Positions 29,052 through 37,824 of a stretch of DNA of 64,000 nt are shown here, in pieces. The stretch lies in NCBI GenBank assembly GCA_016875395.1, contig VGRF01000026.1:1-64000 (forward strand), written 5' to 3'. The notes under the pieces are model-generated. The model did no database searches. It saw only the letters and a list, made by a program, of their open reading frames with translations, and was not told the origin of the DNA. Position numbers and translations under genes: made by a program. Position 1 is the first letter of the stretch, and each line of letters starts with the position of its first letter. Source of the DNA: Deltaproteobacteria bacterium (GTDB taxonomy: Bacteria > Myxococcota_A > UBA9160 > UBA6930).

Positions 29052-29084
29052 GCAGTCGCGCTGAAGCTCGGCGCACCCAACAAG

Positions 29085-29117
29085 AAGGCCCCGCAGCAGG
29101 TGATGCTGCGGGGCCTT
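29085..29117 (+). terminator. Terminator hairpin after glnA
   Basis: The stem GGCCCCGCAGCA (29087-29098) pairs perfectly with TGCTGCGGGGCC (29104-29115) around a GGTGA loop, flanked by AA and TT. Only a TT follows, so efficient intrinsic termination is uncertain. The 197 bases beyond it, up to 29314, contain no gene that I can support. Confidence 0.7.
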
Positions 29118-29314
29118 CGGAGTTGAGAACGACACGACCTTTGAGAGCATGGCCTCGCAAACGCGAAGCTCACACCGCAAAATGGGGAGCGCAGACTCCC
29201 GCGAGGCGGCGAAGCTCTTCGCGCGCGGACTTCGCACGGAGTACGCAATACGGTGTTGGGAGCTCCGGTCCGCTTTCGCAGCATCGGCCGGATGGCGCAG
29301 GTGTCCGCGCCGCT

Positions 29315-29488
29315 TCAGCGCACTGCGCTGCGATTGAGGCGGACCCAGTCGACGCCGCCTTCTTCCGTGCGCAGCGGACCCGCGTCTAAGACCAGTGTCG
29401 ACGAGACGTGCATGTGCACGTACGGCGTTTCCCAGAGCAGGAACGAGTTGTCTTGGGGGGAGAGGCGCTCGAAGCTGTAGCTAGGCAT
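29315..29488 (-). pseudogene. Remnant N-terminus of a wax ester synthase/DGAT gene
   Basis: The minus strand from the ATG at 29488 reads MPSYSFERLSPQDNSFLLWE, then TPYVHMHVSSTLVLDAG, and stops at 29315 after 57 codons. ERLSPxDxxFL-WETP-MHV is the N-terminal signature of bifunctional wax ester synthase/diacylglycerol acyltransferase (WS/DGAT, about 450-500 residues). The catalytic HHxxxDG motif, near residue 135 in the family, is absent. The similarity breaks off near 29335. No continuation is visible in the 200 bases beyond. This appears to be the left-over start of a deleted gene, and it may no longer be expressed. Confidence 0.65.
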
Positions 29489-29593
29489 GGGGGCTCCGCA
29501 GGTTTCGGATCATGACACGAGGGTGTGTTACTCGGGCGTGCGAAGAGGTCGCGGACGGGCTCACGCGCCGGCAACGGAGCCGCAGCTCGCGCG

Positions 29594-30379
29594 CTACGCG
29601 AGCCCGATCACCTGCTTCATCTCGTACAGGCCCGCGGGCTTCGCGCGCAGCCACGCGGCGGCGCGCACGGCGCCGCGCGCGAAGTGGTCGCGAGTCGCGG
29701 CGCGGTGCACGAGCTCGAGGCGCTCGCCGCGACCCACGAACATCACGGTGTGCTCGCCGGGGTTGTCGCCGCCGCGCAGCGTCTGCATCCCGATCGGGCC
29801 GCGCGGCCGCGCTCCGGTGTGGCCCTCGCGCGCGAGCACGCGGCCGTGGTCTGCGCCGCGGCCCTGCTCGATCGCGCGCGCCAGCTCGAGCGCGGTGCCG
29901 CTCGGGGCGTCGACCTTCGCGGTGTGGTGCAGCTCCACGATCTCGGCGTCGTAGTCGTCGCCGAGCAGGCGCGCAGTCTCGCGCGTCAGGTGCTGCAGCA
30001 CGTTTACGGCGACGGAGAAGTTCGCGGCGAGAAGGATCGGCGCGCGCCTCGCGAGCGCGTCGATCTCGAGCCGCTCGTCTGCGCTGAAGCCCGTGGTGCC
30101 GACGACGCACGGCAGCGCGCGCTCCGCTGCCGCGCGGAGGAGCGCGAGCGTCGCACTCGGAGTCGCGAACGCGATCGCGACGTCGGCGATCCCGAGCGCT
30201 GCTGTCAGGTCCGCGCTCAGCTTCACTCCCGGCGCCAGCTCACTCCCGAGCGCGGGATGCGCGGGCGATTCGAGCGCGGCGCCGAGCGCCAGCGAAGCGT
30301 CGTCCGCGAGCGCCGCGCGTACCCGTTCTCCCATGCGCCCCATCGCGCCGAGCAAGAGAACCCGACCGCGCGAGCTCAC
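29594..30379 (-). CDS. dapB: 4-hydroxy-tetrahydrodipicolinate reductase
   Basis: NAD(P)H-dependent reduction in the diaminopimelate/lysine pathway. The 261 residues begin MSSRGRVLLLGAMGRMGERV with the dinucleotide-binding G-x-MG-RMG motif, and include VVGTTGF, ANFSVAVNVL, the catalytic ELHHTAKVDAPSGTAL, and EMKQVIGLA at the end. The start is the GTG at 30379, overlapping the dapA stop (GTGA). It is the last gene of the argH-lptM-dapF-dapA-dapB operon. Confidence 0.95.
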   Translation of the reverse strand: MSSRGRVLLLGAMGRMGERVRAALADDASLALGAALESPAHPALGSELAPGVKLSADLTAALGIADVAIAFATPSATLALLRAAAERALPCVVGTTGFSADERLEIDALARRAPILLAANFSVAVNVLQHLTRETARLLGDDYDAEIVELHHTAKVDAPSGTALELARAIEQGRGADHGRVLAREGHTGARPRGPIGMQTLRGGDNPGEHTVMFVGRGERLELVHRAATRDHFARGAVRAAAWLRAKPAGLYEMKQVIGLA

Positions 30380-31251
30380 AGCAGGCCGCCGAACTCTTTC
30401 ATCGCGAGCTCGAGCCGCTTCTTGTTGGGCGCGGTCATCTTCACGAGCGGAAGGCGCAGCTCCTCCTCGAGCTTGCCGCGCATCGCGAGCGCGGCCTTGA
30501 TCGGGATCGGATTCGTCTCGCAGAAGAGGGAGTCGCACAGGGGAAGCAGCCGGTAGTGCAGCTCGCGCGCGCGCGCGAGATCGCCGCGCCGGAAGGCATG
30601 CACCAGCTCGCACATCTCGCGCGGCACGAGGTTCGAGCAGGTCGAGATCACGCCCGCGCCGCCGATCGCGAGCTGCGGCAGGGTCGCCCAGTCGTCGCCC
30701 GCGAGCACCGCGAAGTCGCTCGGCACGCGCGCGATCACCTGCGAGATCTGGTGGAGATCGCCGCTGCTCTCCTTCACGCCCACCACGTGCTCGATCTCGG
30801 CGAGCCGCGCGATCGTGTCGGGCTGCACGTTCGAGCCCGTGCGGCCCGGCACGTTGTACGCGACGAGCGGGAACTGCGTCGCGTTCGCGACCGCGGCGTA
30901 GTGCGCGACGACGCCGTCGGGCGTGGGCTTGTTGTAGTACGGCGAGATCAGCAGCGCGCCGTCGGCGCCCGCCTGCTTCGCGTGCGCGGTGAGCTCGATC
31001 GCCTCGGCGGTCGCGTTCGAGCCGGTGCCGGCGATCACGCGCACGCGCCACGCGACGGTGCGCACCACGAGCTCGACCACGCGCTTGTGCTCTTCGTGCG
31101 AGAGCGTCGCGGCTTCACCCGTCGAGCCGCACGGCACGACGCCGTCGACGCCCGCCGCGATCTGGTCCTCGACGTGCTTCACCAGCGCGGCTTCGTCCAC
31201 CGCGCCGCTCTTGAACGGCGTAACGAGTGCCGTGTACACGCCTCGGAACAT
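30376..31251 (-). CDS. dapA: 4-hydroxy-tetrahydrodipicolinate synthase
   Basis: Condenses pyruvate with aspartate semialdehyde, the first committed step of lysine and meso-DAP synthesis. The 291 residues contain CGSTGEAATLSHEEH, SPYYNKPTPDG, Tyr132 in AYNVPGRTG and the Schiff-base Lys160 in GVKESSGD, as in the E. coli enzyme. ATG start at 31251. dapB overlaps its stop, and dapF ends 9 bases upstream of its start. This is the second DapA-superfamily gene in the window; the one at 13.4 kb differs in its key motifs. Confidence 0.97.
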   Translation of the reverse strand: MFRGVYTALVTPFKSGAVDEAALVKHVEDQIAAGVDGVVPCGSTGEAATLSHEEHKRVVELVVRTVAWRVRVIAGTGSNATAEAIELTAHAKQAGADGALLISPYYNKPTPDGVVAHYAAVANATQFPLVAYNVPGRTGSNVQPDTIARLAEIEHVVGVKESSGDLHQISQVIARVPSDFAVLAGDDWATLPQLAIGGAGVISTCSNLVPREMCELVHAFRRGDLARARELHYRLLPLCDSLFCETNPIPIKAALAMRGKLEEELRLPLVKMTAPNKKRLELAMKEFGGLL

Positions 31252-31260
31252 CGGAATCTC

Positions 31261-32097
31261 CTAGAGCTCGATCTCGCCGGTGAACACCGTCGCCGCCGGG
31301 CCCGTCATGAACACGCTCTTGCCCGGGCCTTCCCACTCGATCGCGAGCGTGCCGCCGCGCAGCTCGATCTCGACGCGGCGACTGGCGATGCCGCGCAGCA
31401 TCGACGCGACGCCGACCGCGCACGCGCCGCTGCCGCACGCGAGCGTTTCGCCGGTGCCGCGTTCCCAAGTGCGCTGCTTCAGCTTCGTGCGCGAGAGGGG
31501 CTGCACGAACTCGACGTTCACGCGATTCGGGAACGCCTCGTGGTGCTCGATCTTCGGACCGAGCGTCGTCACGGGCGCGGTCTCCACGTCGTCGACGAAG
31601 AGCACGCAGTGCGGGTTGCCCATCGAGACGCACGTGGCGCGCAGGACCTGCCCTTCCGCGCGCAGCTCGGCGTCGACGAGCGGGCCCGGGCTCGCGGCGT
31701 CGCCGAGCTTCGTCGGGATCTTCGCGGGCGCGAGGATCGGCGGGCCCATGTCGACGCGCACGAGGTCGCCATCCCAGCGCGGCGTCACGATGCCGCCGAG
31801 CGTCTCGACCGTGACCGCGTCCTTCGTGGTGTGCCCCGCATCGCGCAGGTACTTCAGCACGCAGCGGATGCCATTGCCGCACATCTCCACCTGCGAGCCG
31901 TCGGCGTCGTAGATCTCCATGCGCACGTCGGCGTTCTTCGTCGGCTTCAGCACGAGCAGCTGATCGAAGCCGATGCCGAAGCGCCGGTCGCCGAGCTTGC
32001 GGACGTGCGGCTCGAACGCGGGCAGCGCCTCGCGCAGGCCGTCGAGCACGACGAGATCGTTGCCGGCGCCATGCATCTTCGTGAATCGCAGCTTCAT
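31261..32097 (-). CDS. dapF: Diaminopimelate epimerase
   Basis: Converts LL-DAP to meso-DAP, used for peptidoglycan and lysine. The 278 residues carry both catalytic cysteines: Cys73 in MCGNGIRCV and Cys221 in LACGSGACAVG. Also visible are MKLRFTKMHGAGND at the start and VSMGNPHCVLF. The ATG at 32097 is used because it matches the family N-terminus. It overlaps the upstream lipoprotein gene (ATGA). lysA, usual next to this gene in other bacteria, is absent from the operon. Confidence 0.97.
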   Translation of the reverse strand: MKLRFTKMHGAGNDLVVLDGLREALPAFEPHVRKLGDRRFGIGFDQLLVLKPTKNADVRMEIYDADGSQVEMCGNGIRCVLKYLRDAGHTTKDAVTVETLGGIVTPRWDGDLVRVDMGPPILAPAKIPTKLGDAASPGPLVDAELRAEGQVLRATCVSMGNPHCVLFVDDVETAPVTTLGPKIEHHEAFPNRVNVEFVQPLSRTKLKQRTWERGTGETLACGSGACAVGVASMLRGIASRRVEIELRGGTLAIEWEGPGKSVFMTGPAATVFTGEIEL

Positions 32098-32222
32098 GGC
32101 CTCGCCTCTTCGTTCTGCGCCGGCGGCTCCGGCGCACGCCGCACCGGCGGTCCGTACTTCCCGCACGCGAGCGCGCCGCACACGAGCGCGATCCCTAACA
32201 ACATGGACGCCGCGCGCCTCAC
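32094..32222 (-). CDS. lptM: LptM-like small lipoprotein
   Basis: A 42-residue lipoprotein too short for routine calling. The product begins MRRAASMLLGIALVCGALAC, with the lipobox Cys at residue 20, followed by GKYGPPVRRAP and a short acidic end. CGxxGP next to argH or lysA genes is the pattern of LptM (formerly YifL), which helps the LptDE translocon fold. The GTG at 32222 overlaps the argH stop, and its TGA overlaps the dapF ATG, so all are translationally coupled. The TAACAA word falls at its Leu-Leu codons. Confidence 0.75.
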   Translation of the reverse strand: MRRAASMLLGIALVCGALACGKYGPPVRRAPEPPAQNEEARP

Positions 32223-33622
32223 GCCAGTTCCTCCAGCGCCGCGCTCTCGGCCGCGAGCCGCTGGTCCGCCGCCGCGAGCGCCTCGAGCACGCGCGCGCGC
32301 GCAGTTCCGCCCGGAAGTGCGCGCTCTTCCAGCGCGCGCTCGAGCGCGAGCAGCTCGCCGCTGCCGGACGGGAACGCGGCGTGGAATTGGCGCAGCTCGT
32401 CGCGCGAGAGCGCGCGCAGATCGCGCTTCGCGGCGACGCAGTGCGCGACGACTTTGCCCACCGCCTCGTGCGCCTCGCGGAAAGGCACGCCCTGGCGCAC
32501 GAGCGCCTCGGCGAGATCCGTCGCGAGCAGCATCGGATCCTGCGCCGCCGCGAGCATCTTGTCCGCGTTGACCCGCAGCGTCGCGAGCGCGCCGGCGGTC
32601 ACTTCGAGCGAGTCGCCCAGCGTGCGCGCGCTGTCGAAGAGCGGCTCCTTGTCTTCCTGCAGGTCGCGGTTGTAGGTGAGCGGCAGGCCCTTCACGGTCG
32701 TCAGCAGCGCGACGAGGTTGCCGACCGCGCGGCCGGCCTTTCCGCGCACCAGCTCCTGCACGTCCGAGTTCTTCTTCTGCGGCATCAGGCTCGAGCCGGT
32801 CGAGTACGCATCTGCGAGCTCGACGAAGCCGAACTCCGTCGTCGACCAAAGCACGAGCTCCTCCGACATGCGCGAGAGGTTCACCATCGCGATCGCGGCG
32901 GCGGCGAGGAACTCGAGCGCGTGATCGCGCGCGGCGACGGAGTCCATGCTGTTCGCACTCGGGCCATCGAAGCCGAGCTCGCGCGCAGTCATCGCGCGAT
33001 CGAGCGGCAGCGTGGTGCCCGCGATCGCGCCGGCGCCGAGCGGCGAGCGCGAGATGCGCGCGCGCATGTCGGCGAAGCGCCCGGCATCGCGCGTGAGCAG
33101 CTCCTCGTACGCGAGCCAGTGATGCGCGAGGCGCACGGGCTGAGCGCGCTGGAGGTGCGTGTAGCCGGGCAGCACGGTCTCGACGTGCTCGCGCGCGCGC
33201 TCGATCAGCACGCCGCGCAGCGAAGCGATGCCGCGCCGAGCCGCGAGCGCGGCGTCGCGCAGGTACAGCGCGAGGTCGGTCGCGACCTGGTCGTTGCGAC
33301 TGCGCCCCGTGTGCAGCTTGCCCGCGACGGCGCCGAGCTTGTCGCGCAGCCTCGACTCCACGTTCATGTGGATGTCTTCCAGCTTCGCGTCGAAGGGGAA
33401 CTCGCCGCGCTCGATCTCGCGCAGCACGTCCTCGAGGCCCGCGATCAGCTGCGCCGACTCCGCGGCGGTGACGATGCCGACCGCGCCGAGCATGCGCGCA
33501 TGCGCGATCGAGCCGCGGATGTCGTAGCGGGCGAGCGCGCGATCGAACGCGATGGACGCGCTGAAGCGCTCCACCGTCGGATCGAGGTCCTGCGAGAATC
33601 GCCCGCCCCAAAGCTTCGCCAT
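32219..33622 (-). CDS. argH: Argininosuccinate lyase
   Basis: Cleaves argininosuccinate to arginine and fumarate. The 467 residues begin MAKLWGGRFSQDLDPTVERF and include KLHTGRSRNDQVATD, PGYTHLQRAQPVRLAHH, and the signature GSSLMPQKKNSDV with the catalytic Ser. The ATG at 33622 is chosen; an open frame continues to 33760 but that stretch is the inverted repeat, not coding. It leads the argH-lptM-dapFAB operon. Other arginine genes are not in the window. Confidence 0.97.
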   Translation of the reverse strand: MAKLWGGRFSQDLDPTVERFSASIAFDRALARYDIRGSIAHARMLGAVGIVTAAESAQLIAGLEDVLREIERGEFPFDAKLEDIHMNVESRLRDKLGAVAGKLHTGRSRNDQVATDLALYLRDAALAARRGIASLRGVLIERAREHVETVLPGYTHLQRAQPVRLAHHWLAYEELLTRDAGRFADMRARISRSPLGAGAIAGTTLPLDRAMTARELGFDGPSANSMDSVAARDHALEFLAAAAIAMVNLSRMSEELVLWSTTEFGFVELADAYSTGSSLMPQKKNSDVQELVRGKAGRAVGNLVALLTTVKGLPLTYNRDLQEDKEPLFDSARTLGDSLEVTAGALATLRVNADKMLAAAQDPMLLATDLAEALVRQGVPFREAHEAVGKVVAHCVAAKRDLRALSRDELRQFHAAFPSGSGELLALERALEERALPGGTARARVLEALAAADQRLAAESAALEELA

Positions 33623-33664
33623 GGCGACGGAATCTCTGCGATGCGCGGGGGAGTTGCAACGCCC

Positions 33665-33739
33665 GTAGCCATCGGTGCCAGGCACGGATGGCCACCGGCG
33701 ATGCGCGGTTGGCCTTTCGTGCCTGGCACCGATGGCTAC
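33665..33739. repeat. GGTGCCAGGCACG inverted repeat between argH and the PBP gene
   Basis: Two perfect 22-bp arms, 33665-33686 (starting GTAGCCATCGG) and 33718-33739 (ending CCGATGGCTAC), around a 31-bp spacer. The inner part of each arm is GGTGCCAGGCACG. It lies between the divergent argH and penicillin-binding-protein starts (33622 and 33811). A lone half-copy sits at 39888. It is a REP-like family different from the GGGGACGTTCCGC palindromes and could also form a cruciform or bind a regulator. Confidence 0.75.
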
Positions 33740-33810
33740 TCGAGGGGGCGAACTCGTCACTGACTGCGGGCGTCGCTGTGTGTCAGCCTGAATTCGGGGG
33801 ACGGCGCGGC

Positions 33811-36249
33811 GTGGCAGCTCGCAGGAATCACGGCGGCAGCAGCCGCGGGGCGCGCTGGTGGGTGCGGCGCACGGCGGCGGTGCTGCTGTTCCTCGCGTCC
33901 GCCGCGGCGGGCGGCATCGTCGGGCGCCAGCTGCTCACGCTCGACCGCATCGTGCGCGAGCGCTTCGACGGGAAGCTGTTTCGGGTGCCGTCGCGCGTGA
34001 TGTCGGCGCCGATCGTGCTGATGCCCGGCCTCGATCCCGGGCTGCTCGACCTGCGCGGCACGCTGGCGCGCCTCGGCTACCGCGAGGCCACGGGCGATTC
34101 GCTCCCGCTCGGGCGCTACCGCTGGAGCGAGCGCGAGCTCCGCATCCACCTGCGCGCCTTCGAGCACCCGAGCCGCGCGCAGCCCGCACGCCTCGTCGCG
34201 GGCGCGCTCTCGCCGCGCAGCATCGAGTCGATTCGCAACCTCCGGACGAAGCGCGAGCTCACCACGCTCGTGCTCGAGCCCGAGAGCGTCGGCGCGTACT
34301 ACGGCCCCGACCGCGAGCAGCGCGAGCTGGTGCATCTCGATCAGCTCCCGGAGCAGCTCACCCTCGCGGTCATGGCCGTCGAGGATCAGCGCTTCTACGA
34401 CCACTTCGGGCTCGATTTCTGGCGCATCGGCGGCGCGATGGCGGCGAACCTGCGAGCGCGCAGCCTCGTGCAGGGCGGCTCGACGCTCACGCAGCAGCTG
34501 GTGAAGAACTTCTTCCTCACGCCCGACCGGCGGCTGAAGCGCAAGCTGCAAGAAGCCGCGATGGCCCTGATCGTCGAGTACCGGTACGAGAAGGACGCGA
34601 TCCTCGAGGCCTATCTCAACGAGATCTACCTCGGGCAGCGAGGTGCGACGCAGATTCACGGGGTCGGCGAGGCGGCGCGCTTCTACTTCGGGAAGCCCGT
34701 CGCGGACCTCTCGCTCGCCGAGGCCGCCACGATCGCGGGCCTGATCCAGAGCCCGAATCGCCTCTCGCCGCACCGCTCGCCCGACGCCGCGACCGCGCGT
34801 CGCGACCTCGTGCTGCGCTTGATGCTGCGACAGGGGAAGATCACGCAGGAAGCGTTCGCCGAGGCGACCGCCGAGCCGCTGCGCGTCGCCACGATCACGC
34901 CGGACCTGCGCGACGCGCGCTTCTTCCTCGACGCGCTGCGCCGCGAGCTGCCCAACTTCTATGGCGAGGAGACGCTCGCGGCCGAGGGCCTGCGCATCTA
35001 CTCGACGCTCGATCTGCGCCTGCAGCGCACCGCGGCGCGCGTGATCACGGAGGAGCTCGCGCGACTCGAGAAGTCGTCGAAGGCACTCGCTCCTAAGGAT
35101 GGGCGGCGGCTCGAGGCGTGCCTCGTCGCGCTGCGCCCCGAGACCGGTCAGGTGCTCGCGCTGGTTGGCGGGCGCGACTACACGGCGAGTCAATTCGATC
35201 GCTGCACGCAGGCGCGCCGCCCCGCGGGCAGCGTGTTCAAGGCGTTCGTCTACGCCGCCGCGCTCGAGCCGGCGAACGGCACGCCCGCGATCACGCTCGC
35301 GAGCACGCTCGATGACTCCGCGCTGATCGTGCCGGTATGGCGCGGCAACTGGGCGCCGCAGAACTTTGATCGCCAGTTCCACGGCACGGTGCCCGTCCGC
35401 ACCGCATTCGAAAACTCCTACAACGTTGCGGCGGCGCGCCTCGCGCAGCAGCTCGGGATCGAGCGCGTGCGCGAGATGGCGCAGCGCCTCGGCGTGAGCG
35501 GCCCGTTGCCGAAGGTGCCGAGCCTCGCGCTCGGCGCCGCCGACGTGACGCCGCTCGAGCTGGCGCGCGCGTACGCGACGTTCGCGAGCGGCGGGATTCG
35601 CCCGCGCGTCCGCACGTTCGAGGACGTGATCGACGCCGAGGGCCAGACGCTCGAGCGCCAGCCGCAGTCGTTCGAGCGCGTGCTCGATCCGGGCACCGCG
35701 TACTTGATGACGAGCCTGCTACAGGGCGTCGTCGATCGCGGAACGGCGGCGGGCATTCGGAGTGCGGGCGTCACGGGCCCGATCGCGGGCAAGACCGGCA
35801 CGAGCAACGACGAACGCGACGCCTGGTTCGCGGGCTACACGCCCGAAATGGTGGTCGTGCTGTGGGTCGGCTTCGACGAGCCGCGCTCGCTCGGGCAGGC
35901 GTCCGCGCGCATCGCGGTGCCGATCTGGGCCCGCTTCGTGAAAGAGGCGACTGGCGGCGAGGTGGCGGGCGTGTTCCGCGTGCCCGACGACATCGCGGAG
36001 ATCGAGATCGATCCCGCGAGCGGCGCCGTCGCGCTCGAAGACTGCCCAGCCCGCCGCAGCGAGTTCTTCCTGCGCGGCACCGAGCCGCTCGAGACCTGCC
36101 CCGCCTGGCAGGGCGCTCCGCTCGCCGCGAGTGCGCGCGAGGACGAGCCGCGCCCCGAACCCACCCGCGAAACGCCTCCGCCGCGGCGCAGGCGCGCGGA
36201 CGACGACGCAGGCCTACTCGAGCGCTTCCGCCGCTGGCTCGAGGATTGA
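33811..36249 (+). CDS. mrcB: Bifunctional penicillin-binding protein, PBP1b type
   Basis: Polymerises and cross-links peptidoglycan at the inner membrane. About 812 residues: a basic N-terminus, one transmembrane helix (TAAVLLFLASAAAGGIVG, near residue 25), a UB2H-like region (SRVMSAPIVLMPG) seen in PBP1b, a GT51 glycosyltransferase (MAVEDQRFYDHFGLDFW, QGGSTLTQQLVKN) and a transpeptidase with the active-site Ser in RRPAGSVFKAF, ENSYNVAAARL and KTGTSNDERDAW. The C-terminus is charged and Pro/Arg-rich. The GTG at 33811 is preferred; the upstream open frame runs through the inverted repeat. lspA follows 36 bases later. Confidence 0.93.
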   Translation: MAARRNHGGSSRGARWWVRRTAAVLLFLASAAAGGIVGRQLLTLDRIVRERFDGKLFRVPSRVMSAPIVLMPGLDPGLLDLRGTLARLGYREATGDSLPLGRYRWSERELRIHLRAFEHPSRAQPARLVAGALSPRSIESIRNLRTKRELTTLVLEPESVGAYYGPDREQRELVHLDQLPEQLTLAVMAVEDQRFYDHFGLDFWRIGGAMAANLRARSLVQGGSTLTQQLVKNFFLTPDRRLKRKLQEAAMALIVEYRYEKDAILEAYLNEIYLGQRGATQIHGVGEAARFYFGKPVADLSLAEAATIAGLIQSPNRLSPHRSPDAATARRDLVLRLMLRQGKITQEAFAEATAEPLRVATITPDLRDARFFLDALRRELPNFYGEETLAAEGLRIYSTLDLRLQRTAARVITEELARLEKSSKALAPKDGRRLEACLVALRPETGQVLALVGGRDYTASQFDRCTQARRPAGSVFKAFVYAAALEPANGTPAITLASTLDDSALIVPVWRGNWAPQNFDRQFHGTVPVRTAFENSYNVAAARLAQQLGIERVREMAQRLGVSGPLPKVPSLALGAADVTPLELARAYATFASGGIRPRVRTFEDVIDAEGQTLERQPQSFERVLDPGTAYLMTSLLQGVVDRGTAAGIRSAGVTGPIAGKTGTSNDERDAWFAGYTPEMVVVLWVGFDEPRSLGQASARIAVPIWARFVKEATGGEVAGVFRVPDDIAEIEIDPASGAVALEDCPARRSEFFLRGTEPLETCPAWQGAPLAASAREDEPRPEPTRETPPPRRRRADDDAGLLERFRRWLED

Positions 36250-36285
36250 CGCGCGCGCACTCGCGCGGGGCTACGGTGCTCGGCG

Positions 36286-36801
36286 ATGCAGGCGAAGCAC
36301 AAGTTCTTCTTCAGCGCGCTCGCAGTCGCGTTCGCTCTCGACGTGGGCTCGAAGCAGCTCGTGATCGACCACCTCGCGCGCTACGAGCTGGCGCCCGTGA
36401 TCGAGGGCTTCTTCTACCTCACGCACGTTCGCAATCCCGGCGCCGCGTTCAGCATGCTCGCGAACGCGCCCGACTGGTTCCGCACGTACTTCTTTCCCGG
36501 CATGACGATCTTCGCGCTCGGGCTCGTGATCTCGATGTTCCGTCAGCTGAAGCCGAACGAGCGCCTCGCCGCATGCGCGCTCGGCCTGCTGCTCGGAGGC
36601 GCGTCAGGAAACCTTCTCGATCGCCTCCGCCACGGCGAAGTGGTCGACTTCTTGCACGTCGTGCTGTGGGGTGGGCGCTCTTGGCCCGATTTCAACTTCG
36701 CCGATTCGTTCATCGTGATCGGCGTGGGCCTGTTGATCTTCGAGATGTTCGCGTCCGAGGGCGAAACGCTCGAGAGCGATCGCCCCGCGGGCGCGGCGTA
36801 G
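36286..36801 (+). CDS. lspA: Lipoprotein signal peptidase (signal peptidase II)
   Basis: Inner-membrane aspartyl protease that removes signal peptides from prolipoproteins. The 171 residues have four membrane segments. Catalytic Asp121 lies in GNLLDRLRHGEVVDFLH and Asp140 in WPDFNFADSFI; NPGAAFSML is another conserved motif. The ATG at 36286 follows the PBP gene by 36 bases, so a shared transcript is likely. It should process the LptM-like lipoprotein. Confidence 0.95.
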   Translation: MQAKHKFFFSALAVAFALDVGSKQLVIDHLARYELAPVIEGFFYLTHVRNPGAAFSMLANAPDWFRTYFFPGMTIFALGLVISMFRQLKPNERLAACALGLLLGGASGNLLDRLRHGEVVDFLHVVLWGGRSWPDFNFADSFIVIGVGLLIFEMFASEGETLESDRPAGAA

Positions 36802-36972
36802 CGAGCAGCGCTTCGCCGCGCGGAGTGGGACCGTGGCTTCGAAGTCGGCGGCGGCGCGGTGGCGGCGATCGGGCATCCGCCGTGAAACGCGCGCTCGCGG
36901 CGTTTCGCGGCGAGCTCGCGATTCCATAATAACTTTCGCGCAGTTTTTTTCGTCGGAGCCGCACGAGATCGC

Positions 36973-37001
36973 TTGACACGAATTTCGCGCGCCGGTTAAA
37001 T
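36973..37001 (+). promoter_or_regulatory. Sigma-70-type promoter upstream of transaldolase
   Basis: A perfect -35 box TTGACA (36973-36978) and a -10-like TTAAAT (36996-37001) stand 17 bp apart, with an A/T-rich stretch (CATAATAACTTTCG and T7, about 36926-36950) upstream that may act as an UP element. Transcription would start near 37008, leaving a leader of about 108 bases before the ATG at 37116. Elsewhere in the 36802-37115 gap I see no gene. Confidence 0.75.
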
Positions 37002-37115
37002 GCCGCGCGTTGCAGAGCTGAAGCAAGCGGCGCGGTTCCCCTCCACGTTCAGCCATCACCGGCGACGAACTCCCCACTTGCACGGCGGCGCGCGTTCACA
37101 GCGAGGACGTCCTTC

Positions 37116-37766
37116 ATGAAGTTCTTCATCGACACCGCGAGCGTGAAGGAGATCCGCGAAGCCGCGGCGCTCGGCCTGCTCGACGGCGTGACGACGAACC
37201 CGAGCCTGCTCTCGAAGGAGAGCGGCGACCCGCTGGAGATCCTGCGCGACATCACCAAGATCGTGGACGGCCCGGTGAGCGCAGAGGTCACGGCGCTCGA
37301 CTGCGACGGCATGCTCTCCGAGGCGGCGAAGCTGCAGCGCATCGCGCCGAACATCGTGATCAAGGTGCCGATGACGCTCGAAGGGCTGAAGGCGATCCGC
37401 CGCCTCTCGGACCAGGGCGTGCAGACGAACTGCACGCTGATCTTCAGCCCGACGCAGGCGCTGATGGCCGCGAAGGCGGGTGCGACGTACGCGTCGCCGT
37501 TCGTCGGCCGGCTCGACGACATCTCGCAAGACGGGATGGGCCTGATCCGCTCGATCTGCACGATCTACAGGAACTACGGCTTTGCGACGCAGGTGCTGGT
37601 CGCGAGCGTTCGTCATCCGATCCACGTGGTGCAGGCCGCCGAGATCGGCGCGCACGTCGTCACGATGCCGACGAAGGTGATCGAGCAGCTCGTGAAGCAC
37701 CCGCTCACGAACAGCGGACTCGAACAGTTCCTCGCGGACTGGGAGAAGGTCAAGAACCGGTCCTAG
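37116..37766 (+). CDS. tal: Transaldolase/fructose-6-phosphate aldolase (TalC type)
   Basis: Class I aldolase of the small transaldolase family. The 216 residues carry [26 protein letters not shown], the Schiff-base Lys83 in [27 protein letters not shown] and [10 protein letters not shown]. It transfers or cleaves dihydroxyacetone units in the pentose phosphate pathway; true transaldolase and FSA activity cannot be distinguished here. ATG start at 37116. The upstream promoter is one of the best in the window, which fits a well-expressed central enzyme. The IclR gene follows after 58 bases. Confidence 0.94.
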   Translation: MKFFIDTASVKEIREAAALGLLDGVTTNPSLLSKESGDPLEILRDITKIVDGPVSAEVTALDCDGMLSEAAKLQRIAPNIVIKVPMTLEGLKAIRRLSDQGVQTNCTLIFSPTQALMAAKAGATYASPFVGRLDDISQDGMGLIRSICTIYRNYGFATQVLVASVRHPIHVVQAAEIGAHVVTMPTKVIEQLVKHPLTNSGLEQFLADWEKVKNRS

Positions 37767-37824
37767 CCCCATCCATCTGGCCCGGTGTCTGGGCCGCAGA
37801 CCCGACGCGGAGATCCCCCCTTCC

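Noticed and set aside
29118-29314. Small open frames between the glnA hairpin and the wax-synthase remnant
   Set aside because: None continues the WS/DGAT similarity or shows a ribosome-binding site; the stretch appears to be non-coding.
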